DNA of 64,000 nt from Paramarasmius palmivorus (taxonomy: Eukaryota > Basidiomycota > Agaricomycetes > Agaricales > Marasmiaceae), in contig JAYKXP010000163.1 in assembly GCA_037176845.1 (NCBI GenBank), positions 30,945-94,944 of the forward strand. The letters are read 5' to 3'. Of this stretch, positions 1 to 13,000 are shown piece by piece. Below the pieces are notes generated by a model. It saw only the letters and a list, made by a program, of their open reading frames with translations, was not told where the DNA came from and ran no database searches. How positions within the stretch are numbered: the stretch's first letter is position 1; each line of letters begins with the position of its first letter. The position numbers were made by a program, and so were the translations under genes.

Positions 1-2044
1 TCTTCCCAGACACTCCGATATGCTTCTGCGGATATGTGGGTGGGTATCAGCAGTTCCGCATTATTCATTTCCACATCCACATCCAAGACTCCAGGTCTAG
101 TTTGATATTATCAATGGTAAGAACACCTAATCTGTGTCAATCACTATTTCATACCTGCAGTTTTCCACATCATCTATTTCACTATCACTCTCAAAAGGCG
201 AGCTCATGGGAGAAGTTGATGAAAAAGCTGGGTCAGGGTCGCAAAGTTTACGTTCCATGGCAGGTGTCATCCACGCATGACGATGAGCGCAGCGCTTTCC
301 TCACCGTTTCCCACGAAGGCCAGCAATTCTTTCATCCATCCTTCCCCAGTCCTCGTCATTATCTCTTAACCTACTACAAATCCACATCTCTGGACACGTC
401 TGGTCTTCACTTCTGATTGACAAGAGGTCATGGGTCATTTCTGCGAGCTTCGTCCCACGGCATGTTGAATTATAACCCATCACTTCCAGGCCATGCTGGT
501 ATCTTAATTCAGCGTTGTTGGTCAACTGAAGGAACTGTTACTTCTCTCGAAGTCGAGGGATCATCGGCGTTGAATACAGGTATGTACCGTATGTCCGAGT
601 CTGTCTACCCATTTGAACTTAGGGAAGTCTCACAGTTAACTCGTATATCCGGGAGGCTCCATCGGGATGGCGCACTTATTACCGTACCGTGGTCACTTGA
701 TAGTCTGGCGGAGCGGGCGACTGGCGAGGAGAATAGGTTTTTTAGTTGTGAGTACCTCGTTCAATATGCATTGGTACCTTTCACCAGACTTAGATTATAG
801 CACTTCAAACAGATGTTTGGGCTTTCCTGTCGCCAGAACCAGATACAAACCATGAGCCGATCCGAGTTTCAAGATGCAAGGGTACGCCACGACTCTCCGC
901 TATTCGTCCTTATTGCTTACTGGTCTTTACCATGTCCAGCTCTCGTCATGCTCTCCGTCCTCCCACAAGACCAATACAGGCCAAAGCTTGTCCCAATCAG
1001 ACTCTCTGCATACTCGAAGTTATTGCGCCAAATATACTGTGAAGGATGGATTCGACGGATAGGAAATCGAGAATGGATGAGGTATCTTCTTCCTTTCCAG
1101 CCAGCTATAGATATCGAGGTGCGTGAACTGTTTTTCCTTTTCTTTATCTTTAGCTATCACTATCATGCATTAGAACGCGAACCAAACGGAACCTATCGCC
1201 TTGCTGGACAGAAGACACAAATGACAATCTGATCTCTCCGACGCTCTTGTCGATTGCTTACCCTACACGAGTCATTCTCTCTACACTCGTAAGGGAATAA
1301 GCATGTTTTCTGTTGTAGATTTCACCACATTCGGGAGATCCGTCCATGCAAAAAAACACTGGATTTTTGCGTGTCAGTTTGATAGATGACGCGCGGGCCA
1401 TAATTATACTATCGTCGAGGGCCATACGATAACACGGAAACGATGTATTGGAGGATTGCTTGGACCCTACTGGAAGTCATATCATGGGCGGAACTTGACA
1501 AGGGCGACTGGTCAGAGTCTTCCTTTTGTCTTTCGTTGGTCTTTATACTGAAAGCGCTTCCATTCAGTTCCTACCACATACTCTTTCCTTTGTCATTCCG
1601 TTGGTCCTCTTACACTAAATTTCGATGGTCACTCTACACGCGTATCATATATCTACGCCTTTTCAATGACCGGACCCCTTTGCACCCCTTTGTCGCACCT
1701 ATTTCTTTGTTGTGATTCGACATCTTAGTCCATTATGTGGTCGTTGCATGGAACAATCCTCGGAAACTCGAGATCTATTCATGCAAGGCAACAACCCTGG
1801 CCAATGGATTGTCCTATCGGATATAAATTCCTCGGCATTACTTCTGGCATTCTCACATTCACCCTTCTCAGCGTTGTCTCTTCTTCAACTGATGGCGAAA
1901 CAAAGTCACAAATCTGCATTGTTTGAGGAGGGGGTTTTACTAACCATCCGAGTCATCCACAGAAACTCGTATTACCTCGCCTAAAAATCGGCGTTCTCGA
2001 TCCAAGTCCAAGCCACTCAATCCAGCAAAAGCGCCACGCATGCA
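1..2044. other. No supported gene
   Basis: Short open frames occur on both strands, but none joins through convincing splice sites into a protein I recognise, and none is long. No repeat structure or RNA gene is visible. I read it as intergenic or decayed sequence. Confidence 0.5.
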
Positions 2045-3130
2045 GGGGTTCCCACTTCGGGAGCTACCGGTGGATGTTGGTTTCAAAGTGAGTGACTGAC
2101 ACCTTGCCTAATACATCCAAGAGTAGTAACAACTCACTATAATCCATAGATACTCAGTCGTCTCAGGTCATCTCTCACCGAAGGATGTTATCGCTTACCG
2201 AGGTAAATACCGAGATTCGCTCGATCCTTCTGGCTCCAAACGCCGCTGGTGTATGGAGAAGTGCTCGGCAAAGATGCTATGGAGATGCTCCTGCTCCGAT
2301 TGAAGAAGTCTCTGAGCAACGGTGGGCGCGGCTCCTGTTTGACGAAGAGAGAAAGTGCGAGGTGAGCAATATTTCCTCGTGACCAAGCTATATTCACACC
2401 TTTCTTCTATCTAGGTCTGCGGCATACAGAAGTGTATTTGTTTGCACTGTGTCGCAGAAACGTACGTCTACCAAGGATGAAATTCAATCATATCGCTAAC
2501 TTTCTCCTTTGAGCTAGTGGTATCAAGTGCGAGGATATTGTAGCAAGCTATCCAGGCGTGGAACCCTTCGTGCTGGAGGCCGTTCCTCGATTGTCAGGTA
2601 CATTCCTTGAGCTATCGATGAGACCGCAGTTGACTCTATTGGGCAGGTGCCACACCTGAATAGGAATACTGTGGATTCTATCCTAAGCACGAACTGGACT
2701 CGGACACGATAATAGCTAATTTTCGAGGATTGAATCATGTAGATGCAAAAAGGGACTACCTTGCGGCCAGGAGGCAGTTTCTTCTGCGGGTCAAAGAGGT
2801 AAGCCTGGTCCATGATCGTCCGGTCACCGGTAATTTCAGCTCACATTGCAAAGGTTTCGATAGAAATCAGGAATTGGTGGCTAAGGGAAGAAGCGAGACG
2901 TTCGGAGGCTAATAAGGTACTAAGGAGCAAACGACTTGCGAGGTAGGCCAGCCTTCTCAGAGATGTTTTCAGGATCTCACCCTGTTATCCAGCAGTGTCA
3001 AACGCCGACTTGCCAGAAGCTATCTGCCGCAGCTGGGATAGAAAACGGCGTTGGGATTAGACGGAGTTAGGGACGAGTGGCAAGGAATCATCTCTGCCCA
3101 CTCCGTGCGATGGAACCATGAAGAAATTGT
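2045..3130 (+). pseudogene. F-box / zinc-finger-like gene relic
   Basis: Pieces of an agaricomycete F-box-like protein are spread over several exons. A leader with a PLRELPVDV-like F-box start lies near 2055-2090. The segment at 2185-2360 reads TEVNTEIRSILL, then VWRSARQRCYGDAP and RWARLLFDEERKCE. A cysteine stretch, VCGIQKCICLHCVAETGIKC, follows across two short introns (2361-2414 and about 2461-2518). A basic helical tail lies at 2730-3010. Known family members have an F-box, then a variable middle, then a Cys cluster and a coiled tail, which matches this order. The frame breaks near 2187: the SPKDVIA part and the LTEVNTE part are in different frames, as if 2 nt were lost. In-frame stops also interrupt the tail near 3040-3055. 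I infer a pseudogene. Its likely role was substrate choice in a ubiquitin ligase. Confidence 0.5.
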
Positions 3131-3476
3131 GGAAGGTTCTTGTTCCAAAGCAAGTGGGTGAGAGCGTGGGGTCGCAACCTTCCCGTCGTGCCTACGTACG
3201 TAATGTCAACTTCCATGAGGCTGTTGTGCGGTATTGTCTGGGTATGAATGAAGGATAGTGCATAAGGTGGCGAAAGGAGGAAGGCATGGTACAGGATACA
3301 TGGCATAGTTGTTAATACGCTTGTTCTTCTTACTACTTGTTAGTAATCGACCGTCATGTCGGCTGTTCAAGTCTTTCTTGTTACTTACCTTTTTGTTATT
3401 AGTCACCTGATGTGATTACGGAAATGTGCCGTAAGCCTGTCTAACTAGACAGCAAGGCCCACAACCACCCGCCAAG

Positions 3477-3520
3477 TCTAGCTAGACGGCCTGGTTGATT
3501 TACAAGGCCGTCTAGTTAGA
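3477..3520. repeat. Long-armed hairpin
   Basis: Bases 3477-3492 and 3505-3520 are inverted copies of TCTAGCTAGACGGCCT with one mismatch, separated by a 12-nt spacer. A partial extra copy of the CTAACTAGAC arm lies just upstream near 3440-3450. It could be a foldback remnant or a structured RNA site. No gene is nearby. Confidence 0.6.
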
Positions 3521-5470
3521 GGGGTACATCCTGTGTTGAATTGGCGTGGTGTCTGACGTCTACGAGTAGACACTACGTGTCTTCGGATCCCATTCCAACA
3601 GCGTGAATGCGAGGTAGCCGGTGCATGGGGTACGGAAAAGGACACGGAGAGGGAGTAAGGAAAGATAGGTGAATCCTGGAAATGGGGTACGACGAGGTAG
3701 AACTCATGTTGACGGCAATTTCAGATGTTCAAATGGGCCATTTTGACGGACGTGCCGTGGAGCTGATGATCACGACAACAGCGAAGCCGCAAGTACTAGA
3801 GGGGGGAATCGGTAAGGTGCCGAGGTTTCGGATGGAAGGAAAAGAAGCAGTGCGGAGAGTGTTTCTGAGGAGCGCCTTGGGTGTGTGGAGAACGTTTTCG
3901 GTCTCATCGCCGGCGGCGGGTGGTCAATATCATGCTAAACGTTGGGAACGGCTGTTATATGCGTTCGCCTCCTGAAGCTTCCAGTTAGGTTTTGGTGAAG
4001 GGATGTGAAGAGATTGAACTGGCATACCTCGAGTTGGCGTTACTAGTATTTCCAGAACCCGGTATCTCTGAGCCCTCTACATCACAAAACAGCCTCTGCC
4101 AGTCTTCGAGAAGGATGATTCAGACTTATGACTGGGTTATGCTGGTGTTGTCGTGCGAGATGAACATAGAAATGGGGCCCTTTAAATTTGGGTGTAGCAG
4201 AAGAGATGCGTTACTGAACGTACATAGGGAAAAGAGACATCAAAACCAGTGTTGAGATTGTCTACATAGGCTAGTCAGCTTAGAATCTAAACGAGGGAAC
4301 GAGTAAGACTTACGAGTGCCTCTGGATGAACCTGCGAAAACATAACCGCTGTCCCGGACCTTGAAACCATCCGTTTTCTGCGAGATTTGACTATGGCCTA
4401 TTGACAGAGCACATCTTCGAGCCTTGATTTGTCTGGAGAGGAATGGGGCTAGGAAAGGCTGGATTTCGTCGCCGCTGTCATTGAAGAAAAGTGCAGGTCT
4501 GTTTGTTCTTGGCAAACAGGACAGCCGGGTAACCGGCTAATGTATTACCGGCGCTCCTTGAACTCGAACGCCCATGTCAATTTACACTCCAGCAATCCTT
4601 TGCCATTCTATTTGGATCAAGTGTCGAGGTAAGCCTTTGAACGTGATCATTCCTGCTCGATATCTTAGCTTTACACCAGGGTTTTAATCCCGAACTGATT
4701 CGGACGCTTGGACTCAGGCTCAAACGTGTAATTCTCCGAAGAACACTTGACTCTACACAAGGTGGCGCTCGTGTTCCCACTTTATTTCTTATTCCCGGTA
4801 TTCTAATGCACGCCTACTGGATCTAGACTTCTTTGCACCAGAAGTCAGCCCCTTCACTATGTGACTGATAACTTCGATACCAACGTGCACGTCCCTGACA
4901 GCGCTCGACTCTCCTACATGTCTCAAGCCTCAATATGGGTATCACAGTAGTATGTGGAGTACAGAGCAGTCGCATATCCTCCAAGTGAGCGACATTAAAA
5001 CACGAGACTGACACGCATCTAAGGAAGCACTTTGAGCGTAAAAGTTGGAGCCTTACAATCGCATCGTGGTAAACATCTTGCGGGCACGCAACATCGTTGG
5101 AGTAAGTTCAAGTTGGAGCATATTTGTCTTGGGCTTAAAAGTACATGGTTTGATCAATTTTTGACCAAGCATGCATTTGATTCTGAATTTTGGCCTTCAC
5201 ACTCTTATTTGTCCAACAGTGGTATATAGCATGCGTCACGGCGATAAATTCACTCCGTTTCGCAACGAGCGGTATTAATCCCCCGAGAATGTCGGGTTAT
5301 GCTTAATGGGAATTGCTTAACCTATTAGCTCTGCGTACCTAGGGCGTATTCAGGTTATTTCTTCGGGTTGCGAGAGTTCACATGTTAGTGACGATTATCA
5401 TCGTCGTTAGCCAAAACCTCAACACCAAAAAACCTCCTGCAACTCACAAGCTCTTACTCAGATACCAAAC
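3521..5470. other. No supported gene
   Basis: Only short, unconnected frames are present. The part at 5240-5400 was checked for rRNA-like sequence and I see none. Nothing else stands out. Confidence 0.45.
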
Positions 5471-5963
5471 ATGCGATTTGCAGATCTCTTTCTGACTTTG
5501 CCCACCGCTGCCATTGGTAATATTGGCGTCCTTACTGCAGAGGATACCACCAAACACGAAACCGCGTATGGGAACCCTGACCTCGTCGTTGACCAAGGCG
5601 ACCATTGGAAGCTCAACTTTGGCTCCACTGCTTGTCCGGGACACTGTAAGCATTTCATACAACTCGACTACAGCACCGTGTATTCATCATTTTCGTCTTG
5701 TAGACATCTGCTACGTTCCCAAGGACGGCGAACGTCACAGCGATGAGAGCTGGGGAAACCCAGATGACATGGTCGATGAAGGGTAAGGATCTTCACCCCG
5801 AATGTCTAGTATTTCGCTGACTTCACGTTCCAGGGACCGCTAGCACTTCAACTACGGTACCGCGAATAACAACCCATGCAGTAACCACTACATCTGCTAC
5901 TGCAACAAGTATTTAAGATCCCATAGTCGCATTTCAACAGATTGCGAAGACCATCATGCCTAG
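5471..5963 (+). pseudogene. Small secreted-type protein with duplicated module and internal stop
   Basis: The gene starts at ATG 5471. Two introns with good GT-AG signals (5646-5703 and 5783-5833) join three exons. The N-terminus is hydrophobic and signal-peptide-like (first about 20 residues). The rest is two copies of a module of about 40 residues. Each copy begins GNPD, runs through an acidic VDxG stretch and an aromatic F/Y-G segment, and ends in a cysteine followed by GHYICY or NHYICY. In copy two the codon aligned with the Trp of copy one is TAG (5841-5843), so translation would stop there. The frame stays open and keeps the module to 5961-5963. I do not recognise the family and assign no function. 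It may be a recently disabled gene, or the TAG could be avoided by alternative splicing. N-terminal secretion is an inference. Confidence 0.55.
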
Positions 5964-6915
5964 TATACTATCTCGAGTACAATGATTTTGAACTAGCACG
6001 GGTTACGTCGCTCGCGGAGGTCTCATCAATTAAATTTGCTTCCAGACGCCACAACAACAAACCGATGTACGATTGTTCCCGCAGTCTTCGCAAACAACTC
6101 CAATCTATCCCAGTTTAAGCACGCCGCGTATATAACTTTCAGGAACATATCACCCCCTTCCGTGTTTCTGTTATCACTTCAGGCTCGAACGCATTAGTTC
6201 CTTCCCGACGTTAAAATACAAATTCTTCAGTCAAAGTATGAATCTGCCTTCGCGTCTTTCATACTTGAGGAACGAGAAATCCTCGCATTGAAATATTTGA
6301 GAGACACTATCACTGGGACTCAGAATAATGTCTCTATTACCCAGAGCGTTCCGTTTTATCCTGCTGTCAGCCCATACCAATGGATATAGCTCTGAAAGCT
6401 ATCGATGGTGGGGTGCATGCTAGTTACGCGAGCAAGGCAAGACCTGAGGTGCAACTTCTACTACACATCATTTTGATTTCCAGAAAACAAGACTTCGGAT
6501 TTATAACATGGCGGAGAAGGAGAGGATGAATGGTACATATGTGACAAAATAACCCTAATATTCCTAGCAACACGGATTTTGTGTTCAAGATTGTCACGTT
6601 TGAAGCACCTTTGTTTCATCAGGTTTCTCCTCAACGAAATGATAATGCGATAGCAAAAAGGAAAGTCTGTGTCTGTCTGGGTGAGTGGATGTAAATGTAT
6701 GTTGCGGGTATGTATGTACTACATGATGTCAAGATACAGATGCCGATGCGATGGAACAAGATGAGACAATATGGTATGAAGGAATGAATGATATGACGTA
6801 TCAAGCATGAAACAAGCAAGCAGGAGTGAAAGAAAAACAAGACAAGAACCACTGAACTGAAGACCATCCCAAGAATGAGTGGAAGTAAGCATGCATGGTT
6901 CTGCACCAACCGACC
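5964..6915. other. Intergenic, nothing recognised
   Basis: No credible exon chain was found. The sequence next to 6916 probably contains the 3' region of the minus-strand F-box gene. Confidence 0.5.
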
Positions 6916-8982
6916 TCAAGTGTCGCCTAAACCCCGAGCCCACCTCTCTAGATCCCTTCTAGTCACATTCAGGCCCCTCCAATCTTCAATGTACACGCCT
7001 TGTTCACCAGCCCTATCTAGTATCCTCCCCCAGAACCACGTCATACGTAAATCTCCTGGTACACCAACGAGCGCCACTGGTGTAGAAAAGGTCTGTGAGT
7101 GGCGGTGGCGAGGTCTTCTCCAACTAGAGAGACTACTCCATCTACCTCCTGTGGCCTGAGCAACCAAAGGTATGGAGGCTTTATCACCATGATAGAGAGA
7201 CCGTTTGCCCCTTCGTAGACCATCAGAATCCTCACTCAAGTCTCGGATATACTTGAGTTTGGGGAACGATGTATGAGAGAAGAGTGAGCTGAGTTGCTCG
7301 AGGAGCATACAGAAAGGCGACGTGTCGTCCGAGTAGGGGTCTACATGTTGAGGACCAGGGCCGAACTAGAGAAATGAGAGAGCGATTAGAACACCGAACC
7401 AAGACAAAAGAAGCACATTTGAAAATCAATAAAGTTGAGGCAAAAAGGACGGACGCAGTGAAATCCGTAGGCATGTACACCTTTGCGTAAAAAAGGTATG
7501 AAGCGCCTTTGGCCAGCTATCATGGAATCACAGAATCAGAGATAAGGATAGGAATGGTAAAAATGGTGTAGAGGTAACCACCAGCCAACGAGGTGGAGCC
7601 ATCTTGACGGCGTTTACGCGTCATAGGAGGCGCCCGTAAGGCAGAAGGATAGGAAGTAACCAATGAATGAACAAAGAAATAGTATACACCTCACTCCAAA
7701 CACGTCTCACTTCGCGTCCGAGATCCCTGATCCCAATGTACTCCAGTTCTGGATGACTCGTCAACAGCGGGTGCGGAGCAACCCAGTCTAGATTCTCCCA
7801 GTTCCATTCTGTCTGTGTGTATGCGGAGCAGATGAACTCTTTGAGGTTTGGTGCAAGCCGGTAGAGTGTGCTAGCAGAAGGCGAGTGCTGGTCCGATACA
7901 ACGAGCGAATCGGGTGTGGGTGCGTTACCAAGCTCCAAATGAGTTACTTTTATACCGTGTGCCTGGAAGAAGGTATGGAACGCTGGCATTGTGTGATGGT
8001 AGCCAAGGTTAATGGTGAGGTTGGAGAGCTGAGGCATATCCCAATCGCTAAGAGTGAGGAAGACTGAGTTGTCGGATGTGATGACGAGAGTTCTGAGTGT
8101 GGGTAGGGATAGTGTTAACATGGGTTCGGTAGTTACTGTAGTTGTTGTGCAATTTGTGATCATGAAAGTTGTCGTCGTGGTAAATGAGAACTCCGAGCTG
8201 GAAATGATGGATGAGGATGAGGAGGTAGTAGGTGACAAAGGGAAAAATGCCGAAGAGGCACCGCAGAAGCTGAGTTCGAGGTACTCGAGGTTAGCTGCAA
8301 TTGACGAAAGGCCAGAAAAGCTGCTACCCAATCCATAGCAAGTCCAGCTAAGCCTTCGCACATTGTTCTTCCCCAACGCGGCTAGCAATGCCTCTGGCGA
8401 GACTTGCGGATCTAACATCTCCTGCTCACTGTTCCTTCGCACGCTACGGCGGTCTTCGTAACTTTCTAGATTCACCGCACAGTCCAAAATAACTCTTATA
8501 TCCGCAGGATCACGTCGGTCCAATGTGCTTGTGGCAATCTTGAGTCGCCGGATGTATCTCCCACACTGGTCGGAGCCCGTAGTCCTCCGCAACGAGTTTT
8601 GGTGATGATAGGAAGAAGGGTGAAGGACTGGGATAGCGCAGACTTGACAAAGCAGGGTTAAAGCTAGACTTTTCGCCTGCCTGGCCCGTGTAATCCATAT
8701 GAACTCGTATAACGCCTCCGCAGTATAGCTGCTCCATCTCTTGGATACCAACGAAAACGAAAGTTTCTCTTGCACAGAATGGCTGTATACTTCATGATCC
8801 TGTTCTGGAGAAGGAAGATAGGAAAGTGTCGAGGCATATCGTATGATTAGAACCCATAACTCTGGAGGCAGATAGGGTAAAGGACAACCTGGACGAGTTT
8901 CATCGAGAGGGTCGAGAATGAGCCGTGACTGGCGTTTCCAGCGAGATTTCAAGAATAAATTGATGTTGAGAGTATTGCGCAT
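6916..8982 (-). CDS. F-box-like domain protein
   Basis: The start is the only ATG near the 5' end (8980-8982), giving a protein of about 580 residues. Near residues 30-55 lies PLPYLPPELWVLIIRYAS, the LPxELxxxI pattern of an F-box, followed by SLVSKRWSSYTAEALYEFIWI, the usual second half. The remainder has leucine-rich segments such as RRLSWTCYGLGSSFSGLSSI and NLEYLELSFCGAS, typical of F-box/LRR-type proteins. Exon 1 (8982-7690) ends in frame at a GTGTAT donor. Exon 2 resumes at 7365 after CTCTAG, also in frame. The intron of about 324 nt is long for this genome, so a small middle exon may be missed. The expected role is a substrate receptor in an SCF-type ubiquitin ligase. Substrate is unknown. 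It looks intact and is probably a host gene. Confidence 0.75.
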
Positions 8983-10098
8983 AGTGGCGCCAAGGGTGTT
9001 GTTGGGGGTGGTTGGAGGAAGAGTCGAGTGAGTGTCATAACGACATCCGTCCTCCGTTCCCAAAAAGGATGCTGTTCTCACGGGAACATTTTAGCCGAGA
9101 TCCTGCTGGCGTTCTTGGATCTTTTTCCAGAAACCTCATGTCATTCAAGGTTCTGCTTAGCAGGCTGTAGACATGCACAACAGTTTCCTCTGACCATGTT
9201 TGGCACCTCAGATTTCTGTCTTTCCAGGAATAATTTTTCAATTATCGTGATTCTCGGACGAAGTTGAACACTGATGGTGGCAGAAATATAATTCATCACA
9301 GTACTTATTTTCGCCCAATATAGATATGGTTCGGGGGAGAACAGGTCGAAGCACGTCATAGGGAGATGTGGGAGTGCGCAGTCCTCCAGGGGCGATGTTG
9401 TGAGGCAGCTGTATGTAGGACTGATGTTCGAGCACTCATCAACTGTATGTTTTCGACTCGGAACATGTGATGGTGATCCTTGGACACATAGAATGTGTGG
9501 CTAGTGGTAGAAGAGTGGCCGGTACACCGTTCCTAGTACTTCGTTAACTTCTCCGTCGATGATGAACACTTTCTAGGTTAAATAAATGCGATAAGTCACT
9601 TGAACACTCCAGATGGGTTGCTTTATCATTCGCTTGTGAGAAGCTGTTCCTGACGAATTCGGATGCCACGCATCACTCGTCTTTACATCCCTCGCTGAAC
9701 ATTAGGTGATATCACTCCCAGGATAATCACACCCCGGTCTTCACCGCCGAGACCTCTGGTGGGGAACGGTGTCGGATAGGTGTATCATGATCATTACCTT
9801 TTCCACCGCCTATTCATCCTTCATTGGCTATTCAGCGCGTCTTGGAACCCAAGGTAAGTCGTAAATAACATAGTCTCGAGAACCAGACTGACGATACACA
9901 CTGACGATCACAAGTGATGTGTGTGTATGTAGTCTGGAACATACCCAGGGTCCGCGCGCCGCTGCATTTTTTGCTGAGCTAATCATGTGTTCCCACGGCC
10001 AGTTCCTCTGTATCCTACATCCGTGTCGAACGGTTCCATGCCCATACAACTCAATAAACTTCATTTATACCCTTTAATCCTTGTCTGAACCCTTCATA
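8983..10098. other. Intergenic between divergent genes
   Basis: It separates the minus-strand F-box gene from the plus-strand DUF6589 gene, so it probably carries both promoters. Short frames occur on both strands but show no family resemblance. No terminal repeat marking the left end of the DUF6589/RecQ pair was found by eye. Confidence 0.45.
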
Positions 10099-13000
10099 AT
10101 GCCCAAGGACACGACTCCGAAGAAGAAAACCCGGCGAAATTGGACCAAACCACTCGATTCTAACCCAGTAATTCCCGGACGTCCATCGAATGCCGACAAC
10201 TATCGTTATACCCCTTCTAACCTTCAGATACCTCCCCCTGGATTCCATATACCCATGTCTCCTACGTTAGATGCCTCTGGAAGCTCACAAGTCACACAGT
10301 TCAACAACGGATCCTTCAATTCTCTTTCCACACCTTCTCATCCTCAACACAGTCTCAATCAACTTCCTACACCTCCATATACCACTAGAGATCTTCCTTC
10401 GACTCCTGGAAATGCTGGAGTACTTCTAGGTGCACCAATTCAGCTCGATACCTCACCAAATTTCGAACGGACTACGCAACTTTATGAGCAACTTAATGAC
10501 ATGCGAGATAACATTCCTGGTCATCCGAACCGATACGTTCACCCAACTCTTACCAAGGAAGAGAAGGAGAGGCATGAATGGGATGAGTTTGTTGAAGATA
10601 TGAATGAGTTGGAGCAGTTGTTGAAGCGGATTAGCGAGTCTAGGCTGAAGTCAATTGGGAACTTCTTGGACAGGCTCTTCTGGTGCCCGAAGAAGAAGGG
10701 TTCTCGCGATTCTCGTTCGAAATTTCACCTCGACGTCATCTCCAGGTTTCTTCAAGGCCGAGATGATATCAACTTCTTACATATCGTCACCCGAGTCAAC
10801 AACCACCGCAATTCATACCCTTCACATAAGTCCAAATTCCTTACCGAACGTACAGAAGCATTCTCTCTCACAAAACTCCCCACATCCTTCCGCTATGCAC
10901 GGCTCGGACTCAGTGCCTTCGCAGCTCAGCTATGTGCTAGACGTACCTACTCAGAAATTGGCAAATTGATTGAGAACCGGCCTGATATCCCTGATGATGA
11001 GGCACCTGCTCGACTGCCGCCAGACTCTGTCACTAAAGAAGAGATCAAAGGGTTCAGTCTCGAGAGATCAGTTCGCACCTTCCGCCGACATGCACCTTTC
11101 ATTTCGTCGCTCCTCGAGTACACCTTGACACCTAAAACCCGTAACGGTGATATTATCAAGAGAGTATACCGACCGCCGGAGATGGTAAGGAATTTCTCCC
11201 AATACTACACCTTCTCAACGTTGATTCAGTTGTAGCTACTGCTTACTTCGATGAACCCACTCATTGTCGGCAGAAACAAGCTCGCAAACGGCTATCTTTC
11301 AATGCCACTTGCCGTTCATCAGTTCGCTACCCAAGCACACATTGACACCAAACGTCTAGCATCCCGTATGGGACTCTCGGTTTCAGATTCCACAGTTCGT
11401 AAAGCACTCAAATCTATCTCCAAGTCGGATCGGGAACAGCTGCAGGAGTCGAATCGGGAGCATGCTGCCAGAGATGAGGTTGGATGGTGTCAAGTAATGG
11501 ACAACATCCAAGAGTATTGCGTGGAGAATGAAGGAGGTCTTCTCCGTGAAAACAAGCTCAAGTGTGGTACAGCGGCCACTGCTATCAAACTCAAGGGGTG
11601 TCCTCCAGGTGCTTTTGACCTTGACGACCATATCAACCGGCTCATCAAGAACGAACGATCCACACTGACAGCACATGAACTCTTCATGAGCATTGATTGG
11701 GATCATTATCATAATGTTGCGGCATTGTACTGGCTCCAAACTCTCATCGACTTCGTTCCGGCATTGCATGGATACCAGAAGGAAATCACGGCACGATTTC
11801 AGTCTGCGCCCATTGCCATTCATCGGACTGATCACCTTCCCGAGACCGAGATTCAACCTCTCGGAACGAATGCTGAACGGGAGACGGAGACGCAAGGGAT
11901 GGCACGATCCATAGCAGATTTTGATCAGCAGATGGGCTACACACAGGAATCATCCGAGAAGCTCCTAGAGTGGCTAGGTGGAGACGGGGCGACATTTGCA
12001 GTAATTCTGCGTCTACAGAAATACCTTGCGCCCACCGCTCTTGATAATCGTGCAACACTCAGGAACAAGATCAGTACTCCAGAAGCGTGGCATATCAAAG
12101 ATACCGCACTCAAGGCTATTGCAGAGAACGTTTTTGGTCCTCAGGCATGCAAAGATCCCTCCTCTTTATCAAAACTCTTCTCTGCAATCAATCTCTCGCG
12201 TCCTCCGAATCTCAAGAAATGTGATCATTATCCCACGTCAGATGGTCTCCGCCTTGTCTTTCTGGCTCAAGTCCTTGACTGTTGGCGGTTTGTCGAAATT
12301 CAAATCTTGTGTGTATTTCTCAATGCTCATGCATGCGCTCAGGGTAGAGCTTAAGACCAACGACTTGGTCTCGTACTTCGAGACGCTCCAGAGCCAGCGT
12401 AAACTACCTGAGCTTGGTACCTTGCTTCATCAAGCAAGCAAGCTTGTTCGGAAGTATGGCACAGTCGAGGCGTATGAAACTGCCTTGTCATCTGAAGGCC
12501 AAAAGAAGGCTTCCGAGTCGATGAAAATACCTACAGGACTATGGGATTCACCTTCGGTATCAAACCCATCCACTGAACAGCAAAAGGAACTACCTCAAGA
12601 GCCGTCTGGCTTTGATGGTGACCGTACACTTGCGAACAGTATCCTATTCAAGATGCAGTTCGGGTCATGGCTACTTTTGGAGCATGCGATCAGCGAAGGA
12701 GATACTGGGCGTGTAATGCAGCTACTCACCGTGAGTATTCTTCATTAAGACATGATGCATGATACTCAAGATGTGAACAGGTTTGGGTCCTGCTGTTTGC
12801 TGGGTCAGAGCATCCAAACTACGTTACATTTCTCCTCGAGTTCCACTGCCTGATGAAATACGAGTCCTCTCCTGAGCTTCGGACAGCAATTCTGAACAAC
12901 TATCTTGTCAAGTTTGGACTTCGGTCGAAGGAACGTGATCTTATGCAGGAGCATTCAAATAGGAAGCTTGAATTCATGGTCAAGAAGTCCGGCGGTAACT

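Noticed and set aside
5240..5400. Possible rRNA fragment
   Set aside because: I could not match it to conserved 18S, 5.8S or 28S segments.
8983..9081. Earlier start for the F-box gene at 9081
   Set aside because: That codon is GTG; the first in-frame ATG is at 8982.
10081..10098. Earlier start for the DUF6589 gene at 10081
   Set aside because: That position is TTG; the first ATG in frame is 10099.
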